DNA of 64,000 nucleotides from Alphaproteobacteria bacterium. Its GTDB lineage: Bacteria; Pseudomonadota; Alphaproteobacteria; RF32; CAG-239. The translations under genes and the position numbers were made by a program. This document shows positions 33,983 through 42,517 of this stretch, piece after piece. Under the pieces are notes generated by a model. The model worked only from the letters and a program-made list of their open reading frames with translations. It did no database searches and was not told the DNA's origin. Within the stretch, counting starts at the first letter, position 1, and each line of letters opens with the position of its first letter. The stretch lies in assembly GCA_015062585.1 (NCBI GenBank), contig SUUJ01000002.1, positions 145,263 to 209,262 on the forward strand. The letters are read 5' to 3'.

Positions 33983-36900
33983 ATGATGAAGAAATACATA
34001 TTGGCAATATTTTTTCTCTTAATATCAACCGGAGTTGTCAAAGCTCAAGCTCCGTGGGATTTAGCTTATCATGCATTACCGGTCTCAATCACTTTTGATA
34101 TTCCGGAAGAAATTACTCAAGTTGCCGGAAACGCTCAGACAGCCATAAGCCAAACCAAAAAGATAATTATGGCAATCAAATCAGATATCAGCAATATTCA
34201 ATCAGCTGTAATGTCGACTTTTAATAAGATAAAAAGTGGTGCAATATTAGATATTTTCGGTAATCCGGGGCAAAAAAAATCAGGATTTTGTGGCAAGGAT
34301 GTTACTAAAGTTTCGACCAGAAAAATTGCCAAAAAAATGAAAGAGCTGTTTTTTATGGCAAAAAAAGACGACATAGAATATCGAAAGAAATTTAATGACA
34401 ATCGTGAAAAATTCTATATGGACAATGTTTATGTCATTTATGCCGCATCTCTCATTATGCAACAGCAAATTGCAACGGACATAAAAGCTCAAATTGATAA
34501 GGCTGTATCTTGTGCAAAAGGAAATGGTGCAGAATGCGGCATTCCTTCTACTGATGAAGGCGGTAATAACGAAGTTATCTTTACATATGGCAAAACCTTA
34601 GAGGCAATGGATAGTGTTGTCAGAATGTGGGAAAGCGTTGCGGCTCTTAAAGCTCGATTGGCTGCTGTGAAGATGATTAAATATGTTCCGTTCGCCGTAC
34701 GAGAGAGTAAAGGAAGTAGCGATTCTGACGAGCAAGCATTTCTAAAAATTCCGCAACCGATTATAAAATATCAAAACATTACACCGATAAGCTTTGCTCA
34801 ATTAGATATGAGTAAGGCCCGCAAACTTGAAACAACAGCTAATATAAGTAATAATATTGCGGTTAAAACAGAAAGCCTAAATTCAAAATCTGCAAACCTT
34901 AGGGCAATGCAGACTAAAGAACAATTTGCAAAAGGTGCGATTCAATCAGCAAAAATGTCGTCTGACAAGCTTGCAGCAAAAGTGTCGACAAATGACTTAG
35001 TCGCAAAGGTATCTTCTGACAAGCTTGCAGCAAAAGTGTCGACAGATAAAATAAACAAGGTTGAACTTAGAGCAGATAAATTAAACCAAAGAGCGATTAA
35101 CACTAAGGAATTACACGACAAAAATAAAATAGAAGCCAAAAAAATATCAAAAGAGGCCATTGCTTCCGTAAAAAATGAAAAAGCAAATTTAGAAGAAAAA
35201 AAAGCCAATATTGTAGAGGCTGTCGAAAAGAAAGAAGCGACGCTTGAATTTAAGCGAAGCCTCGAAACCGAAGCCAAAATGCAGCAAGTAAGAGCCAAAG
35301 GTTTTGAAGCTGCAGCTAATAAACTCGATACCGGCAAACTTAATGTTGCAAAAAATGATAAAGTTATGTCAGCTAAAAACTCTGCTGATAAAGCAAATTT
35401 GCAAGCAGACAAACTATCTCTTCAAGCAACCAAAAATTTGGCTCAAAAGACATCTTCAATAGAAGCCGCAAAATCTGCTAATGTTACAGAAATGCTTGAT
35501 TTGGTGTCAGGCACAGTTGATTTTGCTTCACCGGCCATGAGCCAAAACGAGCATCCTTTGGCCTCAATGCAGGATGAAATGGACGCCGTGATGGAAATGA
35601 ACGAAGTAGAAAGCATGGTTGCTGAAGCGATTACCACTCATAATATGATATTAGAATTGCCGCAATATAAAGAGCAAGCAGAACAATATCTTAAGGCTGT
35701 TCAAGAGTACAATGATGCTCTTGAACGGTTAAAAACTTCAGAAAAATGTGCAATCAGATATTTGGGCAAATATTTTAAAAATCCTCACAAGGTTTGGTCC
35801 GGTGGTTTACCCATAGAGCAAGCAACCAATCACGATTTGCGAAAAGGTATTTCCGGATGGGCCTTTAACGCCTTTGAACTATTAAAAAGCGGATCGGTTA
35901 CAGGTACTTTTGAGGCATTTAAGACTGCCGAGGAAAATATGAATAAAAAAGCAGAAGAAAGCAAAGAGGACGATGCTTACCTGACAGATCAAAATGCTCT
36001 AAATACCAAGCTTGCAAACAAAATGCAGACATCAAACACTCAACCTGAAGAGTTGGTAAAAGAAAGCCTTACAAATGACGAAGTGGCAGAAATCAGTGAA
36101 GATCCTGCGCTATATATGGATATGGGAAACTTGGATGAAGATGGAAACCCGATTAGGGTAGATGAAAATGGAAACCCTGTTAAGAAAGGTGAAGAAGGTG
36201 AAATAGATACTTCCGGCAGAAGATTTGGCGGAGATGCCGCCGACAGAATGGAAAGCGAATCTCTTAGTGCTTCCAAAAAAGGAAATGCCACAGAAGAAAC
36301 GCGTAAGGCTGATATGATGTCATGGCAAGTTGGCGCGGAAGCATCTAAAATGCTTGGCGACCCTACACTCAATTGGGGATCTGCATCTACCGGCAAAAAA
36401 CTTATTTGGAATGATACTAAAAGATTTTATAGGATATACTTAGAAAAGAAATATAATAATATCTTAAATTATGTAAATTCGCTTTCTGCAATGGATATTA
36501 TGGAGGTAGTTGCCAAAAAAATGTCCGGCGGTGATTTGGGTAAAGATTACAAAAGCAACCAATCACAAAGAAAAGAGCAAATTGCTAACCTTATGTCCGG
36601 CAAAATGGATGAATCTCTGTTAAATGACGAAGAAAAAAATAAATTAAGTGCCTTTGCTAAGATGAGTGAATCAATGGCTTCAAAAGCACAAAGTCTAAAA
36701 GATGGTTTCAGATCTGTTATCAATAAAAAAGAGAAACGATGTACGGATGACCCGAACAACCAAGAAGAATACATGGCTTGCTTAGAGAAAGAACTCAAAG
36801 ATACAGAAAAACTCAAAAGTAAAGAATGTGCAAGTTCTGGTGGTGAAACCTTGGCGTGTCTTGAAGTTCAAGAAGAAATTTTGAGAATTAAAACAGATAT

Positions 36901-39109
36901 AGATAACAAAAAATTACTTCATGCCAAAGACGAAGTAATAAATATAAAAGCAAGTAAAGAGGACAAGATAACAGAAAATCAACTGGCTGCAGCAACAGCC
37001 CCGGTTGTTTTTTCGGATGACCCTGACCTTGTTTCAACAACCAAAATTTCTGGTATTGTTAGAGATGCTGTTTCAAGTAATATCAGAGCAGATTCCCAAA
37101 AAGAAATTGCTGAAAGTGACGATATTAAATTAAAAGAACAAGAAATTGAAAAAGCAAAGGCAAATTTGGCCGCAGCTACTGCTAATATGGTAGCAATGAA
37201 GCTGAAGATAAAAAATAAAAAACTTGCTCTTCAAGAAGCGGCGGCTCCCGGTGATGAGGCAGAAGGTGATAACAAATCATCCCTGATAGAAATGCAGATA
37301 GCGGCAATTACCAGAGCTATGGAAGCTAAAGGAGAACAGTCATCCGTATTTAAAATTATTAAAGACGCCATAACGGAAAGTAATAATAATAATCCTGTTG
37401 AAGGTATGGTTAATGTAGATAGTGTTGTTCTCGGTTTATTCCAAAATGCTACATCTTTGGTAGAACAAGCCAGACAAGAAGCCAGTAAAATCGTTATTGA
37501 TAACGGGCATAAGAAAATGTTAGCACTTGGCGATGATTTGTTTTCAGCATCTTCACATGGTAAAATAGTCGAAATACACAACGAAATGATAGAAAATTTA
37601 AAAAATGTTACCATAGCATTTACTATTACCGATCAAGCTATAAAACCATTGATGGATTTTGGTAAAATAGCAGTGTTTGCCGACTTTTTGGCAAATATTG
37701 ATACCAGTGAAGAACTTGAAGGATTCTTCGTGGGAGCCGTGGCAAAAGAACGCGATTTTAAGGCGCCATATAAATTGCTCGGCTTTGACTTGCCTCCGGT
37801 TAGAGAAGTTTTTCACTTTGATGCAATTGATTTCAGACAAGTAAAAGAAGCCGAAGAAGTAAATGAAGATGACGACGATGACAGTAAACCCGATTGGCTT
37901 GAAAAAATGATGGATATGGCCAATGAGGCAATGGCAAAACTGAGTAAACAAAAAAGAGCTATTGATAAAAAATTCTTCTTAGAATATGGTGGCGACATTC
38001 CTCTTATTTGGCAGACCATATTGTCTGATTATCCTTTTATGGAATCTACATATCCATTACAAGAAGCTTTGGGCGGTGAAAACGACGAATGTGAGCGTTC
38101 AACCTTCTCTCGAGGTGGTATAATGCCTTGCTTGTACGGATATAATACCAAGACCAAAAAATATGATTATGTTTTGGATATCACCAAAAACAGTAAATAT
38201 ATATATCGCACGGCCGAAGGAAATGAAAATACAACACTGGGTCCTTGCTCATCTATTAAAGCTAAGCAGAATGGCGTAAATATAGAACCTCATCATTCAT
38301 TTTGGAAAGTGTTTTTAAATAATGGAATTGCTTCCAATAAGGTAGATATGAATTGCGAGTACAGTGAACTTGGTATGTTGTTAGAGGCTGACAAACATAA
38401 TAATCTATTCTTGCGTAAAACGGCATTTAATAATTTTAATCGAATAAATAAGCAAAACAGTAGCAAAAAGACTAAACCGATTGAAAAAATGGGTAAAGTA
38501 AAACGCAAAAATCTTGCCGCTGCACAACATTCAGAGCTTAATCGAAACCAAGTAGGCGATTTCTTAAAACAAGCCGAGGGAGAAAAGCTTCGCAAAGACA
38601 ATTTGGAAGATGCAAAAGCCGGTTATGAAAAAAGTATAGAAACGCTATATACTATGTTTAAAGATTATGGCTTTACCCCGTCAGAAAGCTTTAATATGGC
38701 TAATAAAGACGATTATAAATTGGCAGAAAAAACTATAAAAGCTCTAAAAAAACAAAGACTGCAGGCTGCAGAAAAGTCTTTGCAAAAAATAATGGATGCA
38801 GAAAGTGATAGGATTAAAAAAGCAAAAGAAGAGATAAAAGAAAAGAAACTCAAAAATGCCAAAGCTCCTCAAAAGAGTAAAATCCTTGATGAGAAAAACA
38901 AAAAAATGAAAAAGCTTATAAACTTTATGTATACAGATACAGATTGCCTGCTAAAATTATCAATGACCGACGCCGACAGCAACGATTTGGCAATTCGCTT
39001 GCTCAAAGCCGCCGCTGATAAGGCTCTCTTGAAAAAACACAGAGAAAATAATACAAACAAGGCAAATGAATACATAGACCTTGAAGAAGCTTTTTGTGCA
39101 ATATATTGA
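33983..39109 (+). CDS. Giant exported helical protein in the VirB5 position (E)
   Basis: 1,708 residues. Signal peptide (ends VKAQ), then a domain (about 25-240) with NVYVIYAASLIMQQQIATDI, a cysteine pair (CAKGNGAEC) and a second helix (VVRMWESVAALKARLAAVKM), matching proteins A and B. A long Lys/Ala helical repeat follows (about 300-500), then acidic and coiled-coil parts with cysteine pairs (CTDDPNNQEEYMAC, CASSGGETLAC), and a C-terminal domain with several cysteines (about 1340-1480). One double turn DEDGNPIRVDENGNPVKKG near residue 715 resembles the VirB10 repeats. GGGAG precedes the start. Likely an extracellular or periplasmic fibre; no family named. Confidence 0.65.
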   Translation: MMKKYILAIFFLLISTGVVKAQAPWDLAYHALPVSITFDIPEEITQVAGNAQTAISQTKKIIMAIKSDISNIQSAVMSTFNKIKSGAILDIFGNPGQKKSGFCGKDVTKVSTRKIAKKMKELFFMAKKDDIEYRKKFNDNREKFYMDNVYVIYAASLIMQQQIATDIKAQIDKAVSCAKGNGAECGIPSTDEGGNNEVIFTYGKTLEAMDSVVRMWESVAALKARLAAVKMIKYVPFAVRESKGSSDSDEQAFLKIPQPIIKYQNITPISFAQLDMSKARKLETTANISNNIAVKTESLNSKSANLRAMQTKEQFAKGAIQSAKMSSDKLAAKVSTNDLVAKVSSDKLAAKVSTDKINKVELRADKLNQRAINTKELHDKNKIEAKKISKEAIASVKNEKANLEEKKANIVEAVEKKEATLEFKRSLETEAKMQQVRAKGFEAAANKLDTGKLNVAKNDKVMSAKNSADKANLQADKLSLQATKNLAQKTSSIEAAKSANVTEMLDLVSGTVDFASPAMSQNEHPLASMQDEMDAVMEMNEVESMVAEAITTHNMILELPQYKEQAEQYLKAVQEYNDALERLKTSEKCAIRYLGKYFKNPHKVWSGGLPIEQATNHDLRKGISGWAFNAFELLKSGSVTGTFEAFKTAEENMNKKAEESKEDDAYLTDQNALNTKLANKMQTSNTQPEELVKESLTNDEVAEISEDPALYMDMGNLDEDGNPIRVDENGNPVKKGEEGEIDTSGRRFGGDAADRMESESLSASKKGNATEETRKADMMSWQVGAEASKMLGDPTLNWGSASTGKKLIWNDTKRFYRIYLEKKYNNILNYVNSLSAMDIMEVVAKKMSGGDLGKDYKSNQSQRKEQIANLMSGKMDESLLNDEEKNKLSAFAKMSESMASKAQSLKDGFRSVINKKEKRCTDDPNNQEEYMACLEKELKDTEKLKSKECASSGGETLACLEVQEEILRIKTDIDNKKLLHAKDEVINIKASKEDKITENQLAAATAPVVFSDDPDLVSTTKISGIVRDAVSSNIRADSQKEIAESDDIKLKEQEIEKAKANLAAATANMVAMKLKIKNKKLALQEAAAPGDEAEGDNKSSLIEMQIAAITRAMEAKGEQSSVFKIIKDAITESNNNNPVEGMVNVDSVVLGLFQNATSLVEQARQEASKIVIDNGHKKMLALGDDLFSASSHGKIVEIHNEMIENLKNVTIAFTITDQAIKPLMDFGKIAVFADFLANIDTSEELEGFFVGAVAKERDFKAPYKLLGFDLPPVREVFHFDAIDFRQVKEAEEVNEDDDDDSKPDWLEKMMDMANEAMAKLSKQKRAIDKKFFLEYGGDIPLIWQTILSDYPFMESTYPLQEALGGENDECERSTFSRGGIMPCLYGYNTKTKKYDYVLDITKNSKYIYRTAEGNENTTLGPCSSIKAKQNGVNIEPHHSFWKVFLNNGIASNKVDMNCEYSELGMLLEADKHNNLFLRKTAFNNFNRINKQNSSKKTKPIEKMGKVKRKNLAAAQHSELNRNQVGDFLKQAEGEKLRKDNLEDAKAGYEKSIETLYTMFKDYGFTPSESFNMANKDDYKLAEKTIKALKKQRLQAAEKSLQKIMDAESDRIKKAKEEIKEKKLKNAKAPQKSKILDEKNKKMKKLINFMYTDTDCLLKLSMTDADSNDLAIRLLKAAADKALLKKHRENNTNKANEYIDLEEAFCAIY

Positions 39110-39127
39110 TTTTAGGAACAAAAAAAG

Positions 39128-39880
39128 ATGAATATGCCGCAATTAGAAACAGGAAAAGAAACTTTAGCCATAAGTGGAACCGTAAGTGAACCGAAATATT
39201 TAAATGAGTTGGAAAAAGAGCGTAATACAATCAAGCAAATTTACTATTTGTGGGTTTCGCGCTTTTTTATACTTACAGCCACAATATCCTGTGCTTTTTT
39301 AATGTTAGCATCGTTATCGTTATTCCGTTTGGCTCCTATGGTAACGGTTGAACCTTTTTTGCTTATAAATCAAAATACTTCTGACGGAATTGTTCGTCAC
39401 GAGGCTATTGAAAGAGATATGGCCTCAAAGGATAAATTGTTAACAATGTTCATAAAACAATATGTGGTTTTACGAAATACCATAATTAACGATCCTGTTG
39501 AAATGCGCAGTCGTTGGATGGGCGGTGGTATGCTCAATTATTTGTCATCTCCCGATGTCTATAATGAGTTTGGAAAAGCCACCAAATCGCAATGGGAAAG
39601 TATATTTAAGCAAGTTCTTGTGCGTGAAGTGGAAATTATCTCTATTGTCAGACAAGGTGGTGAACGATCGGCCGTATGGAAAGTCGACTTCAAAACCTAT
39701 GATTTATACAATGAGGGAAACAGCCAAGAACAAAAAGAAGCGACTTTAAGGGTCAGATACTGGACGGCATCGGTTATTGCATACTTTATTCCCGAAAGGG
39801 CCTTTATGGTGCCAAGACTTATCAATCCTCTCGGATTTACCGTTACCAGATATTCACAAACCGAGGTTGAAGTACTGTAA
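39128..39880 (+). CDS. virB8: T4SS inner-membrane protein VirB8 (first copy)
   Basis: 250 residues: cytoplasmic N-terminus, one membrane helix (FFILTATISCAFLMLASLSLF, about 45-65) and a periplasmic NTF2-like domain ending in the family signature NPLGFTVTRY. VirB8 nucleates the assembly by binding VirB9, VirB10 and VirB6. It has its own insert (NSQEQKEATL) in the domain. It lies 18 bases after the giant gene. The second copy at 40200 is clearly related but well diverged, so the two are likely to have separate partners. Confidence 0.92.
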   Translation: MNMPQLETGKETLAISGTVSEPKYLNELEKERNTIKQIYYLWVSRFFILTATISCAFLMLASLSLFRLAPMVTVEPFLLINQNTSDGIVRHEAIERDMASKDKLLTMFIKQYVVLRNTIINDPVEMRSRWMGGGMLNYLSSPDVYNEFGKATKSQWESIFKQVLVREVEIISIVRQGGERSAVWKVDFKTYDLYNEGNSQEQKEATLRVRYWTASVIAYFIPERAFMVPRLINPLGFTVTRYSQTEVEVL

Positions 39881-39985
39881 TTTGTTGATAAGTATATTTA
39901 AGCTGTTAGACATTTAAAATAAAAGAGTATAACTTCATAATATCTATAGTTATATACCTAATGTTTATGGGGAAAGGCTGATATT

Positions 39986-40174
39986 ATGAAAATGCGTTAT
40001 AAGTTATTGGTTTTATTTGTTTTCTTTGCTTTGGCAGGTTGCTATGGTTCATACTACGAGCCTGAGCCTGTCGGTATAGGTACGGGTAGTGATGAGTTGA
40101 AATTATCACCTTGTGCCTGTATGGAAATAGAACTTCCTAAAGATTTACCTGAATGGTTTATTGCAACAATCTGA
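39986..40174 (+). CDS. virB7: Small T4SS lipoprotein, VirB7-like
   Basis: 62 residues. A lipoprotein signal (FFALAGC) puts acylated Cys near residue 19, followed by a Tyr/Pro/Gly-rich stretch and a second cysteine pair (PCACMEIELP). Position between the VirB8 genes and virB9, and the small size, match VirB7, which stabilises VirB9 in the outer membrane, often by a disulfide. Sequence alone is too short to prove homology. The 105-base gap before it shows no clear promoter. Confidence 0.65.
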   Translation: MKMRYKLLVLFVFFALAGCYGSYYEPEPVGIGTGSDELKLSPCACMEIELPKDLPEWFIATI

Positions 40175-40199
40175 TATCTTAAAGTAATGGAAGGTTTTT

Positions 40200-40937
40200 A
40201 TGGTTGGCGAAATTCAAGGTCAAGTACAACAAAGATTAGCTGATGGTAGGCGTCAGGCTCCTCGCCCGACGGCCAGAAGAAAGTCTGCCGACAAAGATGT
40301 TTTTGTGGCAAATATTGCTGAAAAGCGCTATTTGTGGACGGCTCGTGCTTTTGCTGTTATTACGGCTTTGAGCTTGTGCTGTAATTTGATTCTTATATTG
40401 GCAATATTCCAAGTTATTCCTTTGTACCGAGTAGAGCCGTTTTTGTTGACATTTCAAGATCGTTCGGAACAAGTGTATAATATTCAACCTGTAACAAACG
40501 AATTGCGTAATCGCAAGGCTGTTACCGAGGTTTTTGTTCGTGAATATGTTTTGCTTCGTTCAACTTTTACTTCAGATGTCGCAGAGGTTGAGGCTCGTTG
40601 GATGCCCGGTGGCCCGGTACAAGAGATGTCAACCAATCGTGTTTACCAAGATTTTTTGGATAATGTTGCAAAAAAAGCTGTCGGTATCATAAAAAATCAA
40701 GGTATGGTACGAGATGTTAAAATTTTGTCAGTCAACGAATTGACGGAAGGTGTATGGCAAGTAGAGTACGAAACAAAAGATATGTACCCTGATTCTGCAA
40801 CACCTGAGGTCGGATATTGGACTGCTTCGTTAAATGTCGGATATCGTAGAAAAACCGTAAAATATGGTGACAGACTGAAGAATCCTGTCGGATTTACCGT
40901 TACTAACTATGCGCTAAGCCGTAATAAAGTGGAGTAA
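40200..40937 (+). CDS. virB8: T4SS inner-membrane protein VirB8 (second copy)
   Basis: 245 residues. A basic cytoplasmic start (about 1-40), one membrane helix (ALSLCCNLILILAIFQVIPLY) and the VirB8 periplasmic domain with VRDVKILSVN, EVGYWTASLNVGY and the ending NPVGFTVTNY. GGAAGG is six bases before ATG 40200. It is the closer of the two copies to virB9 and is probably the core-complex partner. Duplicated VirB8 is also known from Rickettsiales-type systems. Confidence 0.92.
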   Translation: MVGEIQGQVQQRLADGRRQAPRPTARRKSADKDVFVANIAEKRYLWTARAFAVITALSLCCNLILILAIFQVIPLYRVEPFLLTFQDRSEQVYNIQPVTNELRNRKAVTEVFVREYVLLRSTFTSDVAEVEARWMPGGPVQEMSTNRVYQDFLDNVAKKAVGIIKNQGMVRDVKILSVNELTEGVWQVEYETKDMYPDSATPEVGYWTASLNVGYRRKTVKYGDRLKNPVGFTVTNYALSRNKVE

Positions 40938-40943
40938 TTGAAC

Positions 40944-42509
40944 GTGATTAAAAATATTAAGATTAGAAGTTTTATCGTTTGTGCTGCGGTTGCTTTTTTT
41001 GCAACAGCGGTTTCGGCGCAAGTTGATCAGCAAATTATGGATGCAAGCGCAGAGCAGGCTCAGGGTAATTATGCTCCGATGAATATGGGATATGCCGGAT
41101 TTAATTCTTTGGGTATGACACAGGCTGCGTGGTTGGATCCTATGCAAAATTTGGGTGAAGGACAAACAAAGCCGGCGTACTCAAAATATTATTGGTCACC
41201 TGATTTGATTTTGCCGATACGCGTTCGTGAAGGTATGATAACTATGCTAAATTTCCCTGAATGGGAATTGATTGAGGATATATTCCTTGGTGATAGCGCG
41301 ACATTTGACGGTCAAATTTCGGGCCCCTCAACCCTTTTGCTTTATCCTAAAAAAGGAGCAAACATAGGTGTTGATACCAATATTATCGTTTTTGGTCGTT
41401 CAGGCAATCGTTATGTGTTTTATATCAAGTCTGAAGGTATAAATACAGAGCGTTTAACCAATGCAATTATTGATATCGATGTTGTTGATGACTATGTTCC
41501 TGACGAATATAAAGGATCTTCTTCAACACCTTATGCCGGAAATGGCGCAGGTTTTAAATCTGGTAGTGGTAATATTTCTACTCACACTCGTCGTTTTCAA
41601 AAAAGTGATTGGATGAAATCGATACCGGTTGACCCCAGCGATTTCAAATTTGACTTAGAAGTTTATGTTCCAAATCCTGATGATGTGGTAATTGCTCCTG
41701 AGCGCGTGTGGCGTGACAATATCTTTACTTATATCGATTTAGGTAAAAAAGCATTGAATATGATACAGCGTCCGGTTGTCAGCATGATAGTTGAACGCGT
41801 GGAAGTTCCTGTCGGTTTTAGAACAAAAGGACAAGATAACAGACTTATCATTGTTGAAGGTATCGGCGATTTGGTGTTGCGAAATGGCAAACGCCTGATT
41901 TGTATTAAAATGCGTCGTTCCGATGCTGTCGGCTTGGAATATGCTATAGATTCAGCTGATTATTTACCGCCGAAATGGGAAGTAACACCGCCGATTCCAA
42001 ATCCTCAGCAAGGGATTGGTTATGGTCCTACACCGGCGATGAATTATGCCCCTCAAGGCCAATACGATATACAGGTCGGTCAAAGCCAAATAATTGTTCC
42101 TGAATATGCAAAGGCTACTGCTACACCATCTTCTAATGTAGCTGATAGTATAGATTATTCAAAAATGCAAAAAATAAGTCCGTCAACAGCACAGGCAATG
42201 AATATTGCCCCGCAATATGCTTATGGTGCCGGATTTAAGGATGTTGCCGATTCTACAATATCTATTGAACTTGGTGTAGATAGCAATGTTTCTAATTTAG
42301 AGAACTTGTGGAATAAGCTGTCTTCAAAATATGAAGAAGAGCTCGGCGGCTTTTCACCATTCTTCTCTGTTGATGCTCCTGCCGACGGTCAAGGTAAAGA
42401 ATTGTTCCACTTGCGAGTTGGTCCGATGAAAAACTTGGAAGCAGGTGATAAGATTTGCGGAAAATTAGGACGCAGTGGCGTATTTTGTAGTGTGGTAAGG
42501 ACGCAGTAA
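40944..42509 (+). CDS. virB9: T4SS outer-core protein VirB9 with C-terminal SPOR-like domain
   Basis: About 521 residues, nearly twice the usual length. Signal peptide (ends VSAQ), N-terminal VirB9 beta domain (RVREGMITMLNFPEWE...GANIGVDTNIIVF), C-terminal VirB9 domain that contacts VirB7 (FKFDLEVYVP...NIFTYIDLGKKA...GDLVLRNGKRLICIK), a Pro/Gln/Ser linker, and a new C-terminal domain (about 440-521: ISIELGVDSNVSNLENLWNK...LFHLRVGPMKNLEAGDKICG) with the SPOR pattern. SPOR domains bind denuded peptidoglycan. GTG 40944 is taken as start since the signal peptide begins there; TTG 40938 is also in frame and touches the virB8 stop codon. Confidence 0.88.
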   Translation: MIKNIKIRSFIVCAAVAFFATAVSAQVDQQIMDASAEQAQGNYAPMNMGYAGFNSLGMTQAAWLDPMQNLGEGQTKPAYSKYYWSPDLILPIRVREGMITMLNFPEWELIEDIFLGDSATFDGQISGPSTLLLYPKKGANIGVDTNIIVFGRSGNRYVFYIKSEGINTERLTNAIIDIDVVDDYVPDEYKGSSSTPYAGNGAGFKSGSGNISTHTRRFQKSDWMKSIPVDPSDFKFDLEVYVPNPDDVVIAPERVWRDNIFTYIDLGKKALNMIQRPVVSMIVERVEVPVGFRTKGQDNRLIIVEGIGDLVLRNGKRLICIKMRRSDAVGLEYAIDSADYLPPKWEVTPPIPNPQQGIGYGPTPAMNYAPQGQYDIQVGQSQIIVPEYAKATATPSSNVADSIDYSKMQKISPSTAQAMNIAPQYAYGAGFKDVADSTISIELGVDSNVSNLENLWNKLSSKYEEELGGFSPFFSVDAPADGQGKELFHLRVGPMKNLEAGDKICGKLGRSGVFCSVVRTQ

Positions 42510-42517
42510 AAGAAGAT

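Noticed and set aside
35443..37614. Several minus-strand Ser/Leu-rich frames inside the 1,708-residue gene
   Set aside because: Shadows of Lys/Ala/Glu-rich coding sequence; no ribosome sites or domain content.
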